A stretch of DNA of 64,000 nucleotides from Pseudomonas sp. TCU-HL1 (GCF_001708505.1 NZ_CP015992.1:3038001-3102000), one strand, 5' to 3'. Numbered from the stretch's first letter, positions 48,368 to 58,826 are shown. Program-made: numbers and translations. Notes: generated by a model not told the origin, from the letters alone.

Positions 48368-49303
48368 ATGCGCCTGATCGCGCTTCTACTGGCCTGCATC
48401 GTCTGCTCTGCCCAGGCTGGCCAGGACTACTCGCTCAGCCCCAGGCAGATCGCCGAGGACACCTGGCTGCTGGAAGGCAGCACCGACAACTTCGACAAGG
48501 CCAACGGCGGAAACATCGTCAATACGGGGTTCATCGTCACTGAAGCGGGTGTGGTGGTGATCGATACCGGCCCGTCGAAGGCCTATGGCGAGGCTATGCG
48601 CCGTGCCATTACCAGCGTCACCGAGCAGCCGGTGACCCTGGTGCTGCTGACCCACCATCATCCCGACCATGTGCTGGGCAACCAGGCCTTCTCCGGCGTG
48701 CCCATTGCCGCACTGGCCGGCACCCGCAAGCTGATGGAAGAGCAGGGCAACGCGATGGCGGAGAACATGTACCGCCTGGTCGGCGACTGGATGCGGGGGA
48801 CCGAGGTGGTGTTGCCGACCGAGGTGGTGGTGCCCGGTACACGGGAAGTCGGTGGCCATCGCCTGCGCCTGCTGGGCCTGCGTGGCCACACAGGCGCGGA
48901 CCTCGCGGTGCTGGACGAGCGCACGGGCGTGCTCTTCGCCGGGGACCTGGTGTTCTACCAGCGCGCCCTGACTACCCCCAACAGCCCTGGCCTGGAGGCC
49001 TGGCTGGCGGATATCGATGCCCTGGAGGGGCTGCCCTGGAAACAGCTTGTGCCCGGTCATGGACCCATCAGCCAGGACAAGGCGCCATTCGAGCAGATGC
49101 GCGATTACCTGGGCTGGCTAGATGGGTTGTTGAAGGATGCGGCGGCGCGGGGAAAGGAGATGAACGAGGTGATCCGCACGCCGATTCCCCGGCGTTTTGC
49201 GTCAGTGAACCTGAGCCGCTACGAGCTGATCCGCACGGTCAGCCACCTGTATCCGAAGTATGAAGTGGCGCGGATGCCGAGGGTGGATAGCGCGATGGAG
49301 TGA
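48368..49303 (+). CDS. Quinoprotein relay zinc metallo-hydrolase
   Basis: A 311-residue exported metallo-beta-lactamase-fold protein. The metal motif HxHxDH is at His96-His98-Asp100-His101 (THHHPDH), followed by RGHTGAD and PGHGP. It lies 9 nt after the SoxYZ-like gene; this pair is a recurring partner of PQQ dehydrogenases and may detoxify or release a product. AGGAGAGACC precedes the ATG. Confidence 0.88.
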   Translation: MRLIALLLACIVCSAQAGQDYSLSPRQIAEDTWLLEGSTDNFDKANGGNIVNTGFIVTEAGVVVIDTGPSKAYGEAMRRAITSVTEQPVTLVLLTHHHPDHVLGNQAFSGVPIAALAGTRKLMEEQGNAMAENMYRLVGDWMRGTEVVLPTEVVVPGTREVGGHRLRLLGLRGHTGADLAVLDERTGVLFAGDLVFYQRALTTPNSPGLEAWLADIDALEGLPWKQLVPGHGPISQDKAPFEQMRDYLGWLDGLLKDAAARGKEMNEVIRTPIPRRFASVNLSRYELIRTVSHLYPKYEVARMPRVDSAME

Positions 49304-49330
49304 AGGGAGCCGGTGCAGCCGCTTCCATTC

Positions 49331-49395
49331 GTAGGGTGCGCCATGCGCACCGGAAGTCTTGCGCAAGGGTTTCGGTGCGCGCAGCGCACCCTACG
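49331..49395. repeat. REP pair (GTAGGGTGCGC family)
   Basis: Inverted copies 49331-49353 and 49373-49395 between the convergent metallo-hydrolase and AI-2E genes. Confidence 0.85.
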
Positions 49396-49413
49396 ATCGA
49401 GTTCGGGCGAGGC

Positions 49414-50427
49414 TTAGACCAACTCCGCGTGCTTAAGCTCGCTCTTCAGGTAGGCGTAGTAGATCGGCGCCGCCACCAGCCCCTGCAAGCCGAAGACCGA
49501 CTCGAACGCCAGCATCGCCAGCAGCAGCTCCCAGGCCCTGGCGCTGATCTGTCCGCCGACGATCCGCGCATTGAGGAAGTATTCCAGCTTGTGGATGGCG
49601 ATCAGGTAGCCCAGCGCGCCCAGTGCCACCCAGAGTGACACCGAGAATCCGGCGATGAAGATCAGGGTGTTGGACATCAGGTTGCCGATTACCGGCAGCA
49701 GCCCGAGGATGAAGGTCAGCAGGATCAGCACCTTGGTCAGCGGCAGGTGGATGTCCATCAGCGGCAGTACTACGGCCAGGAAGATGCCGGTCAGGGTGGT
49801 GTTGACCAGGGAAATCTTGATCTGTGCGAAGACGATATTGCGGAAGGCCGTGACCAGCAGGGCCAGGCGCTCCAGCAGCAGGCGGCTGAGGGGGCGCAGG
49901 GTCTCGAAATTGGGGATGGGCTGCAGGGCGATGATGGCGCCAAGGATCATGCCGATCAGCATGGTGACGAAGGTGTGTGCCGCACCCTTGCCCAGTAGTT
50001 GCAGCTGGCCGACGTGGGCGCGCAGCCAGTCCATCAGTTCCCGGCGCAGGTCATCGGCATTGGCCGGCAGGTAGTTCTCGACGGAGGCCGGCAGTTGGGC
50101 CCGGGCCTGTTCGGTGATGGCGATGAACTTCTCCAGCAACTGGCCGGGGTTATGTACTTCCTGGGTCACCACCCCGGCGATCCACACGAAGAAGAGCGTC
50201 AGCAAGCTCACCACCAGCGCGCCCAGCAGGGCCACCGCCAGCCAGCGGGCACGGCGGCCGCCGGGGATCACCGGCTGCAGGCGGGGCGCCAGGGTGATCA
50301 CGAGTTCGTAGACCAGCAGCCCGGACAGCAGGGAAGGCAGGAGCCGGAAGGGCAGTACCAGCAGCAGGCCGACAAGGACGATGGCCCAGCTGGCCAGGAG
50401 CAATTGACGATCAGTGAAGAGTTGCAT
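49414..50427 (-). CDS. AI-2E/PerM-family membrane protein
   Basis: A 337-residue integral membrane protein with about eight hydrophobic helices and the C-terminal PIYYAYLKSEL region typical of the AI-2E exporter family. The ATG at 50427 follows AGGGACC. It faces against the alcohol genes on both sides and interrupts them, so it may be a later insertion. Substrate unknown. Confidence 0.85.
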   Translation of the reverse strand: MQLFTDRQLLLASWAIVLVGLLLVLPFRLLPSLLSGLLVYELVITLAPRLQPVIPGGRRARWLAVALLGALVVSLLTLFFVWIAGVVTQEVHNPGQLLEKFIAITEQARAQLPASVENYLPANADDLRRELMDWLRAHVGQLQLLGKGAAHTFVTMLIGMILGAIIALQPIPNFETLRPLSRLLLERLALLVTAFRNIVFAQIKISLVNTTLTGIFLAVVLPLMDIHLPLTKVLILLTFILGLLPVIGNLMSNTLIFIAGFSVSLWVALGALGYLIAIHKLEYFLNARIVGGQISARAWELLLAMLAFESVFGLQGLVAAPIYYAYLKSELKHAELV

Positions 50428-50529
50428 AGGTCCCTGGTGCAAAGTGAAGCGAAGCAGGGGCGGCAGTCTGCCAGTGGTAGGTGTCACTGCACAATCGGCA
50501 GCTGAAGTATGCAGGGCCGGGGCGGTATT

Positions 50530-50549
50530 GCTACCAACGGAGGAGGAAA
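50530..50549. promoter_or_regulatory. TACCAA-N3-A-N2-AG box, copy e
   Basis: GCTACCAACGGAGGAGGAAA, 106 bp upstream of the start of the lanthanide-type dehydrogenase gene. Confidence 0.65.
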
Positions 50550-50654
50550 ATCCGCACTGCGTCCAATTGTTGGTCACTCGTGGCAAACCAAGAATTTGCG
50601 GCAGACCGGGAAATTTTCCCGGATCACAACAACAAGCCCGCAGAGGTAGCCGCA

Positions 50655-52439
50655 ATGAAGCTCGCCACACCCCACCAGCCATTTGCCCGGACGCTGCTGT
50701 GCGTCGCCGTGATGCTTTCCAGCAGCCTGGTCATGGCCGGCGTCACAGACGAAGAAATCCTCGACGATGCCAAGTCCACCGGCGAAGTCGTCACCAACGG
50801 CCTGGGCCTGCAAGGCCAGCGCTACAGCACCCTGGATGCCCTCAACAGCAATAACGTGCAGCAGTTGCGCCCGGTGTGGGCGCTGTCGTTCGGCGGCGAG
50901 AAACAGCGTGGCCAGCAGGCCCAGCCGCTGGTGAAGGACGGCGTGATGTATGTCACCGGCTCCTACTCGCGGGTGTTTGCGGTGGACGCGCGCACCGGCA
51001 AGAAACTCTGGCAGTACGACGCGCGCCTGCCCGACGGCATCATGCCGTGCTGCGACGTAATCAACCGTGGCGTGGCCCTCTACGGCGACCTGGTGATCTT
51101 CGGCACCCTGGACGCCAAGCTGGTAGCGCTGAACAAGGACACCGGCAAGGTGGTCTGGCGCAAGACCGTGGCCGACTACAAGGCCGGCTACTCCATCTCC
51201 GCCGCGCCCCTGGTGGTCAAGGGCAAGCTGATCACCGGCGTGGCCGGTGGCGAGTTCGGCGTGGTGGGCAAAATCGAAGCCTACGACCCGAACAACGGCG
51301 AGCTGCTGTGGACCCGCCCCACTGTGGAAGGCCACATGGGCTACGTCTACAAGGACGGCAAGAAGGTCGAGAGCGGTATCTCCGGCGGCGAAGCCGGCAA
51401 GACCTGGCCGGGTGACCTGTGGAAGACCGGTGGCGCCGCGCCCTGGCTGGGCGGCTACTACGATGCGGAAACCGATTCCCTGCTGTTCGGTACCGGCAAC
51501 CCGTCGCCGTGGAACTCCCACCTGCGTCCGGGCGACAACCTGTATTCCTCCTCGCGCCTGGCGCTCAATCCGGAAGACGGCTCGATCAAGTGGCACTTCC
51601 AGACCACGCCGCACGACGGCTGGGACTTCGACGGTGTCAACGAACTGGTGTCCTTCAACTACCAGGACGGCGGCAAGACGGTGAAGGCCGCGGCCACCGC
51701 CGACCGCAACGGCTTCTTCTACGTGCTGGACCGCACCAACGGTAAATTCATCCGTGGCTTCCCCTTCGTCGACACAGTGACCTGGGCCAAGGGCCTGGAC
51801 AAGGATGGCCGTCCCATCTACGACGACGCCAAGCGCCCCGGCGCGCCTGCTGCCGATGGCAAGCACGGCAGCTCGGTGTTCGTGGCGCCGTCTTTCCTGG
51901 GCGGCAAGAACTGGATGCCCATGGCCTATAGCCAGGACACCGGCCTGTTCTACGTGCCTTCCAACGAGTGGGGCATGGACATGTGGAACGAGAACATCGC
52001 CTACAAGAAGGGCGCGGCGTACCTGGGCGCGGGCTTCACCATCAAACCGCTGAACGAGGACTACATCGGCGTGCTGCGCGCCATCGACCCGAAGAGCGGC
52101 AAGGAAGTCTGGCGCTACAAGAACTACGCGCCGCTCTGGGGTGGCGTGCTGGCCACCAAGGGCAACCTGGTGTTCACCGGCAACCCCGAGGGCTACCTGA
52201 TGGCCTTCGACGCCAAGAGCGGCAAGAAACTCTATGAGTTCAACACCGGCTCGGGCGTGATCGGATCGCCCATCACCTGGGAAATGGACGGCGAGCAATA
52301 TGTCTCCGTGCTGTCCGGCTGGGGCGGCGCCGTACCGCTCTGGGGTGGCGAAGTGGCCAAGCGCATCAAGGACCTGAACCAGGGCGGCATGCTCTGGACC
52401 TTCAAACTGCCCAAGGCAGACGCCGTGGCCAAGCGCTGA
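50655..52439 (+). CDS. pedH: PQQ-dependent alcohol dehydrogenase, lanthanide type (PedH-like)
   Basis: A 594-residue periplasmic quinoprotein. A signal peptide (LLCVAVMLSSSLVMA) precedes eight W-motif blades. The active site reads WDFDGVN: catalytic Asp324 with Asp326 two residues on, the mark of lanthanide-dependent (XoxF/PedH) enzymes, unlike the Ser in the paralogue at 43696. The vicinal disulfide CC is in MPCCDV. GAGG precedes the ATG. Expected to oxidise the same alcohols when rare earths are present. Confidence 0.93.
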   Translation: MKLATPHQPFARTLLCVAVMLSSSLVMAGVTDEEILDDAKSTGEVVTNGLGLQGQRYSTLDALNSNNVQQLRPVWALSFGGEKQRGQQAQPLVKDGVMYVTGSYSRVFAVDARTGKKLWQYDARLPDGIMPCCDVINRGVALYGDLVIFGTLDAKLVALNKDTGKVVWRKTVADYKAGYSISAAPLVVKGKLITGVAGGEFGVVGKIEAYDPNNGELLWTRPTVEGHMGYVYKDGKKVESGISGGEAGKTWPGDLWKTGGAAPWLGGYYDAETDSLLFGTGNPSPWNSHLRPGDNLYSSSRLALNPEDGSIKWHFQTTPHDGWDFDGVNELVSFNYQDGGKTVKAAATADRNGFFYVLDRTNGKFIRGFPFVDTVTWAKGLDKDGRPIYDDAKRPGAPAADGKHGSSVFVAPSFLGGKNWMPMAYSQDTGLFYVPSNEWGMDMWNENIAYKKGAAYLGAGFTIKPLNEDYIGVLRAIDPKSGKEVWRYKNYAPLWGGVLATKGNLVFTGNPEGYLMAFDAKSGKKLYEFNTGSGVIGSPITWEMDGEQYVSVLSGWGGAVPLWGGEVAKRIKDLNQGGMLWTFKLPKADAVAKR

Positions 52440-52447
52440 TGCACAGC

Positions 52448-52469
52448 AAGGCCCGCTCCGGCGGGCCTT
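52448..52469 (+). terminator. Rho-independent terminator of pedH
   Basis: A 9-bp stem AAGGCCCGC/GCGGGCCTT with loop TCCG, starting 9 bp past the stop and followed by GTCTTT. Confidence 0.8.
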
Positions 52470-52492
52470 GTCTTTCGCGGGCAAGACATGAT

Positions 52493-52548
52493 CGGTGCGC
52501 GCAGCGCACCCTACCCGGACCCGGCCGTAGGGTGCGCCATGCGCACCG
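52493..52548. repeat. REP pair (GTAGGGTGCGC family)
   Basis: Inverted copies 52493-52514 and 52527-52548, between pedH and the chemoreceptor gene. Confidence 0.85.
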
Positions 52549-52658
52549 AGATGCGGCGATGGCATCTACCCCCCTTGGTTCTACGACCAAGGAACCATAT
52601 TCCGTGTTGGCGATTCGCCGCTTAATACCCGAAAACAATCACAACAAAGGGATGAGCG

Positions 52659-54230
52659 ATGCGTTACTGCCTGATCCACAGCCTATTGATCTTCTTCATC
52701 GCCGGTGGCGTGGCGTTTGTGGGGCTGCCGCCCTGGCTGGGCATACTGGTGTTGGCGCCGCTGCCCTGGCTGCTCCGCCAAAAGCCCCAGGCGCGGGCAA
52801 AGGTGGAGGAGGGGGCTGATATAGCGCGGCTGACCCGCGACCTGTCCCGCAGTACCAGCCACAACGCCCTGTCCGCCGCCGGCGTCGCCTGGTCGGTGGA
52901 CCGCCTGGCCGAGCGGCTGAAGTCCCAGTTGCAGGCCGCCGAGCGCATCGTCGGCAGTGCCGAGGTGATGATCGCCACCGAGGCCGCCACGTCCGAACTC
53001 AGCCAGCAGGCGTTCGCGGCCGCCCACGATGTGCGCCAGAGCGGCGACGAGGGACGTGAAGTGCTGCAACAGGCCATTGACCTCATGCACCAACTGAGCC
53101 TGCGGGCCGGCGCCAGCCGCGAGCTGATCGCCACACTCAGCCAGCGCAGCGAGGAAATCCAGCAGGTGGCCCAGGTCATCCAGTCCATCGCCAGCCAGAC
53201 CAATCTGCTTGCCCTCAACGCCGCCATCGAGGCGGCGCGGGCGGGCGAGCACGGCCGGGGTTTCGCGGTGGTGGCCGATGAAGTGCGTGGCCTGGCCGGT
53301 CGTACCGCCAGCGCCACGGGGGAAGTGGGGCAGATGGTGGCCGACATCCAGCGCCAGACCGCCCTGGTGGTGGAACAGATCCAGCAGCTCTCCGCCGACC
53401 TCGACGCCGGTGTTGGCCAGGTCGAGCTGACCGGCCGCCAGCTGGAGAAGATCGCCGGGCTCGCGGCCTCCGTAGAGGGGCAGGTGGATGAGATCGCGCG
53501 GGGCGCCCGGACCAACCGCGATCAACTGGCCAGCCTGTTCGAGGCTGTGGGGCAGATGCGCAGCGACCTTGGCGTCAGCGACGAGCAGACCCGTCGCCTG
53601 GCCGATGCCGCCAGCCAGTTGGAGGGCCAGGCCGAAACCATCAGCGAGCGCCTGGCCGAGGTCGGCCTGGACGACTACCACCAGCGCGTGTTCGACCTGG
53701 CCCGCAAAGGGGCGGCCGCCATCGCCGAGCGTTTCGAGTGCGATGTGCGCGAGGCTCGCATCAGCCTGGATGACCTGTTCGACCGCCGCTTCCAGGTGGT
53801 GCCAGGCACCTATCCGCAGAAGTACGGCTCTCGCTTCGATCGATACACCGATCAGGTCCTGCCGGACATCCAGGAGCCCCTGCTCAAGGAGCACGAAGGT
53901 CTGGTATTTGCCATCGCCTGCACCCAGGAAGGCTATGTGCCGACTCATAATCTGGCGTTCAGCCAGGTGCCTACCGGCGACCGCGAGCTGGACATGGCCC
54001 GCAGCCGCAGCAAGCGCATGTTCAACGACCGAACCGGCATCCGCTGCGGCAGTCACCAGCAACCTCTGTTGCTGCAGACCTACACCCGCGACACCGGCGA
54101 ACTGATGCACGACCTCTCGGTGCCAATCATCGTCCAGGGGCGTCACTGGGGCGGGCTGCGGTTGGGGTATCGGCCGGAGCAGGTGGCCGCGTCCCCGGCT
54201 CCGTGCAGGGAGGCTCTGGCGCGGGCCTGA
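52659..54230 (+). CDS. Methyl-accepting chemotaxis protein with C-terminal sensor domain
   Basis: A 523-residue chemoreceptor. Two closely spaced hydrophobic helices (about 5-40) leave almost no periplasmic part; then comes the signalling hairpin with the conserved tip region (QTNLLALNAAIEAARAGEHG), and a C-terminal soluble domain (about 360-510, starting FDLARKGAAAIAERF) that is probably the ligand sensor. It sits between pedH and exaC, behind an inverted ACCAAGG motif (52574-52592), so it may guide cells to alcohols or aldehydes or report redox state. Ligand unknown. Confidence 0.88.
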   Translation: MRYCLIHSLLIFFIAGGVAFVGLPPWLGILVLAPLPWLLRQKPQARAKVEEGADIARLTRDLSRSTSHNALSAAGVAWSVDRLAERLKSQLQAAERIVGSAEVMIATEAATSELSQQAFAAAHDVRQSGDEGREVLQQAIDLMHQLSLRAGASRELIATLSQRSEEIQQVAQVIQSIASQTNLLALNAAIEAARAGEHGRGFAVVADEVRGLAGRTASATGEVGQMVADIQRQTALVVEQIQQLSADLDAGVGQVELTGRQLEKIAGLAASVEGQVDEIARGARTNRDQLASLFEAVGQMRSDLGVSDEQTRRLADAASQLEGQAETISERLAEVGLDDYHQRVFDLARKGAAAIAERFECDVREARISLDDLFDRRFQVVPGTYPQKYGSRFDRYTDQVLPDIQEPLLKEHEGLVFAIACTQEGYVPTHNLAFSQVPTGDRELDMARSRSKRMFNDRTGIRCGSHQQPLLLQTYTRDTGELMHDLSVPIIVQGRHWGGLRLGYRPEQVAASPAPCREALARA

Positions 54231-54243
54231 GCGCCCGCCAACT

Positions 54244-54263
54244 ACTACCAAATGACGAGGGCG
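54244..54263. promoter_or_regulatory. TACCAA-N3-A-N2-AG box, copy g
   Basis: ACTACCAAATGACGAGGGCG, identical over 17 bp to 54341-54357 exactly 97 bp further on. It lies immediately after the chemoreceptor stop and 195 bp before exaC. Confidence 0.75.
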
Positions 54264-54340
54264 TCTGAGTTGTAAATGAGCAGTCCGAAGCCATTTCCAA
54301 CGCAGTTATTCCGACGCGCAGCAGACTGTGGGCTGGCTTT

Positions 54341-54360
54341 ACTACCAAATGACGAGGCGG
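54341..54360. promoter_or_regulatory. TACCAA-N3-A-N2-AG box, copy h
   Basis: ACTACCAAATGACGAGGCGG, 98 bp before the exaC start; direct repeat of copy g. Confidence 0.75.
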
Positions 54361-54458
54361 TCTCTCCCATGGGCGCATACCGGGGGGCAGTGGCGGCTGA
54401 CTAAGATCGGTCCACAGCCTGCCCAGCCGGGCAGGTACCGAGCAGAGAGAGCACCGCC

Positions 54459-55979
<1,521 letters not shown>

Positions 55980-55980
55980 T

Positions 55981-56123
55981 CCAGACTGTGTGAAAACTGC
56001 TGCGCATCGGTGATGCTGCGTTGAAAACAGCCTCAAAATGCTCATTTACAACACGTAAACTGCGCTTTTTCGGCTGTTTTCGCCTTGCCTGACCTTCGCT
56101 CGCGACGTTTTCACACGGTCTGG
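55981..56123. mobile_element. 143-bp MITE-like palindromic element
   Basis: Terminal inverted repeats of 17 bp (55981-55997, CCAGACTGTGTGAAAAC; 56107-56123, with one mismatch) enclose an imperfect palindrome (inner arms GAAAACAGCC at 56023 and GGCTGTTTTC at 56072). It has no coding capacity. It sits 1 bp after the exaC stop codon and could also act as a terminator. I recall similar dispersed elements in Pseudomonas genomes. Confidence 0.7.
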
Positions 56124-56234
56124 ACCCTTTGTCGACCCCGTGGTGGCCGGTATGGGCGCCACACTCCTTTGCCGAACATGCCCTGCCCAGGGGGAACTGC
56201 GCACCCGAATCCCTTGCCCGGCAGGGTCTTACGC

Positions 56235-56258
56235 AACGCGGCCGCGGCCGCGTTTTTT
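56235..56258 (+). terminator. GC-palindrome terminator
   Basis: The 20-bp perfect palindrome AACGCGGCCGCGGCCGCGTT runs into TTTT. The surrounding 56124-56500 has no gene I can support. Confidence 0.65.
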
Positions 56259-56501
56259 CTTTTTCGGGGTGATTTCAATCTCGGCGCTTCTCTTGTGTCC
56301 CTACACCATGCAGTCCGGACACTGCCCTCACCCCAGCCCCGCCCTGCGCCCCGGCCAGAGCGCTTCGCGTTCTGGCGCTTACAGGCACTGGAAACGATGC
56401 TTCCAAAGCGTGCCTGATTTGCCCCAGAGGGAGAGGGGGCAGTCCGCGCTTTCCTGTGGGAGCGAATTCATTGGACCTGGTGCTGCGACTGGCTTCGGCT
56501 G

Positions 56502-56564
56502 CGGCGCGCATGGCGCACCCTACATGACTCATGGGCTCACCCCGTAGGGTGCGCTGCGCGCACC
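56502..56564. repeat. REP pair upstream of pqqA
   Basis: Inverted copies at about 56502-56523 and 56544-56564 (GTAGGGTGCGC family), preceded by a half copy of the other REP family at 56455-56474. Confidence 0.8.
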
Positions 56565-56599
56565 AATCAAGGGATCGGCACCGAGCGACGTTCTCGGCC

Positions 56600-56619
56600 C
56601 CTACCAAATCACGAGCTAA
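56600..56619. promoter_or_regulatory. TACCAA-N3-A-N2-AG box, copy i
   Basis: CCTACCAAATCACGAGCTAA, 92 bp before the pqqA start, the expected location for a regulator of pqqABCDE. Confidence 0.7.
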
Positions 56620-56710
56620 TCTCCTCCGAAAGTACCATTCGGGGCCCTCGGGCCCGGTGGTTAACTGGAGTTGCCGGAATCCTCCGGCGGCATAACAAGA
56701 GGATGGCTCC

Positions 56711-56782
56711 ATGTGGACTAAACCCGCCTTTACCGACCTGCGCATTGGTTTCGAAGTGACCCTGTACTTCGCCAACCGCTGA
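56711..56782 (+). CDS. pqqA: PQQ precursor peptide PqqA
   Basis: A 23-residue peptide, MWTKPAFTDLRIGFEVTLYF then ANR. Glu15 and Tyr19 (ExxxY) are cross-linked by PqqE and become PQQ. It is the first gene of pqqABCDE, 45 bp before pqqB. Confidence 0.95.
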   Translation: MWTKPAFTDLRIGFEVTLYFANR

Positions 56783-56827
56783 TCCGCATCGCCCCGGCCC
56801 TGCCGGGGCCCCGCCAGGGGCTTCCCC

Positions 56828-57742
56828 ATGCATATCCAGATTCTCGGCTCGGCCGCCGGGGGCGGCTTCCCCCAGTGGAACTGCAACTGCCGCAACTGCC
56901 GGGGCGTGCGCAGCGGCAAGGTCCGGGCGCAGCCACGTACGCAGTCGTCCATCGCCATCAGTGCCAACGGCACCGACTGGGTGCTGTGCAATGCCTCACC
57001 GGATATCCGCGCCCAGCTCGAAGCCTTTCCGCCGCTGCAGCCGGCCCGCAGCCTGCGCGACACCGGCGTCAAGGCGATCATCCTGATGGACAGCCAGATC
57101 GACCATGTCACCGGCTTGCTCAGCTTGCGCGAAGGCTGCCCGCATCAGGTCTGGTGCACTGACATGGTCCACCAGGACCTGACCAGCGGTTTCCCGCTGT
57201 TCACCATGCTCCAACACTGGAGCGGCGGCCTCGCCTGGAACCCCATCGACCTAGCCACTCCGACGTTCGAGATTCCCGCCTGCCCGGGCCTGCGCTTCAC
57301 CGCCATCCCCCTGCGCAGCAGCGCGCCGCCGTATTCTCCGCATCGCGGCAACCCGCACCCGGGCGACAACATCGGCCTGCTGGTGGAGGACCTGCAAAGC
57401 GGTGGCTGCCTGTTCTATGCCCCCGGCCTGGGCCAGGTGGATGACGCGCTGCTCGGCTGGATGCGCGGCGCCGACTGCCTGCTGGTGGATGGCACGCTCT
57501 GGCGTGACGACGAAATGCGCCATTGCGAAGTAGGCGACAAGCTGGGTAGCGAGATGGGGCACCTGCCGCAGAGCGGGCCGGGCGGGATGATCGAGGTGCT
57601 CGACGGCATTTCGGGCCCGCGCAAGGTGCTCATTCATATCAACAACACCAACCCGATCCTCGACGTCGATTCCGTCGAGCGCGCCGAACTGGGCCGCCAC
57701 GGCATCGAAGTAGCCTGGGACGGCATGAGCATCGCGCTGTAA
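56828..57742 (+). CDS. pqqB: PQQ biosynthesis protein PqqB
   Basis: A 304-residue metallo-beta-lactamase-fold protein starting MHIQILGSAAGGGFPQWNCN, the family hallmark. It is thought to hydroxylate the Glu-Tyr-derived intermediate. Zinc-type Cys residues CNCRNC are near residues 18-23. Separated from pqqC by 53 bp containing a single REP. Confidence 0.95.
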   Translation: MHIQILGSAAGGGFPQWNCNCRNCRGVRSGKVRAQPRTQSSIAISANGTDWVLCNASPDIRAQLEAFPPLQPARSLRDTGVKAIILMDSQIDHVTGLLSLREGCPHQVWCTDMVHQDLTSGFPLFTMLQHWSGGLAWNPIDLATPTFEIPACPGLRFTAIPLRSSAPPYSPHRGNPHPGDNIGLLVEDLQSGGCLFYAPGLGQVDDALLGWMRGADCLLVDGTLWRDDEMRHCEVGDKLGSEMGHLPQSGPGGMIEVLDGISGPRKVLIHINNTNPILDVDSVERAELGRHGIEVAWDGMSIAL

Positions 57743-57760
57743 CGCGCCCCGCATCATTTC

Positions 57761-57783
57761 CGGTGCGCTCGGCGCACCCTACG
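57761..57783. repeat. Single REP inside the pqq operon
   Basis: CGGTGCGCTCGGCGCACCCT and following bases match one arm of the first REP family, between pqqB and pqqC. Confidence 0.8.
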
Positions 57784-57795
57784 AGGACACCGAGC

Positions 57796-58548
57796 ATGAG
57801 CCAGACCGCCATGACTCCCGCCGAATTCGAGCAGGCCCTGCGCGCCAAGGGCGCTTGCTACCACATCCATCACCCGTACCACCGGGCGATGTACGAAGGC
57901 CGTGCGACCCGCGGGCAGATCCAGGGCTGGGTGGCCAACCGCTTTTATTACCAGGTGAGCATTCCGCTGAAGGACGCCGCCATCCTCGCCAACTGCCCGG
58001 ACCGTGACACCCGCCGCGAATGGGTCCAGCGCATCCTCGACCACGACGGCGCCCCCGGCGAAGAGGGCGGCATCGAGGCCTGGCTGCGCCTGGCCGAGGC
58101 CGTGGGGCTGGACCGCGAGCAGGTGCTCTCGCAGGAGCTGGTGCTGCCTGGCGTGCGCTTCGCGGTGGACGCCTATGTGAACTTCGCCCGCCGCGCGAGC
58201 TGGCAGGAAGCGGCCAGCAGTTCGCTGACCGAACTGTTCGCCCCGCAGATCCACCAGTCGCGCCTGGACAGCTGGCCGCAGCACTACCCCTGGATCGACC
58301 CGGCCGGCTACGACTACTTCAAAAAGCGCCTGAAGGAGGCGCGCCGCGACGTGGAGCACGGCCTGCGCATCACCCTCGATCACTACCGCACCTTCGAGGC
58401 CCAGCAGCGCATGCTGGAGATCCTGCAATTCAAGCTGGACGTTCTCTGGAGCATGCTCGACGCCATGAGCATGGCCTACGAGCTGGACCGTCCGCCTTAC
58501 CACAGCGTGACCCGCGAGCGGGTCTGGCACCGGGGGATTGCCCTATGA
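57796..58548 (+). CDS. pqqC: Pyrroloquinoline-quinone synthase PqqC
   Basis: A 250-residue cofactorless oxidase that performs the final ring closure and eight-electron oxidation to PQQ. Helical bundle with the conserved HIHHPYHRAMYEG start. ATG at 57796; stop overlaps pqqD (ATGA). Confidence 0.95.
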   Translation: MSQTAMTPAEFEQALRAKGACYHIHHPYHRAMYEGRATRGQIQGWVANRFYYQVSIPLKDAAILANCPDRDTRREWVQRILDHDGAPGEEGGIEAWLRLAEAVGLDREQVLSQELVLPGVRFAVDAYVNFARRASWQEAASSSLTELFAPQIHQSRLDSWPQHYPWIDPAGYDYFKKRLKEARRDVEHGLRITLDHYRTFEAQQRMLEILQFKLDVLWSMLDAMSMAYELDRPPYHSVTRERVWHRGIAL

Positions 58549-58826
58549 GCGATTTCAACGTGCACCAGGTACCCAATCTGCGTCGGGGCTTCCGCCTGCA
58601 ATGGGAACCGGCACAGGGCTGCCACGTGCTGCTCTACCCGGAGGGCATGGTGCGGCTGAACGAAAGCGCGGGGGAAATCCTCCGGCTTGTGGATGGCCAG
58701 CGTTCGGTGGCGCAGATCATTTTCGACCTGCGCCGGCGCTTCCCCGACGTGCCCGGCCTGGACGAAGACATTCTGGCTTTCATCGAGGTGGCCCATGCCC
58801 AGTTCTGGTTGCAACTCGAAGCCTGA
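58545..58826 (+). CDS. pqqD: PQQ biosynthesis peptide chaperone PqqD
   Basis: A 93-residue RRE-fold protein that binds PqqA and presents it to PqqE. Contains the typical VRLNESAGEILRLVDG segment. Overlaps pqqC by 4 nt and pqqE by 32 nt. Confidence 0.94.
   Translation: MSDFNVHQVPNLRRGFRLQWEPAQGCHVLLYPEGMVRLNESAGEILRLVDGQRSVAQIIFDLRRRFPDVPGLDEDILAFIEVAHAQFWLQLEA

Noticed and set aside
52574..52592. CTTGGT/ACCAAG inverted repeat before the chemoreceptor as a ninth copy of the TACCAA box
   Set aside because: It lacks the TACCAA core and the A-N2-AG part; kept only as a possible relative, not counted.
56085..56547. Short open frames between exaC and pqqA
   Set aside because: They span the MITE-like element, a terminator palindrome and REPs, and lack ribosome binding sites.
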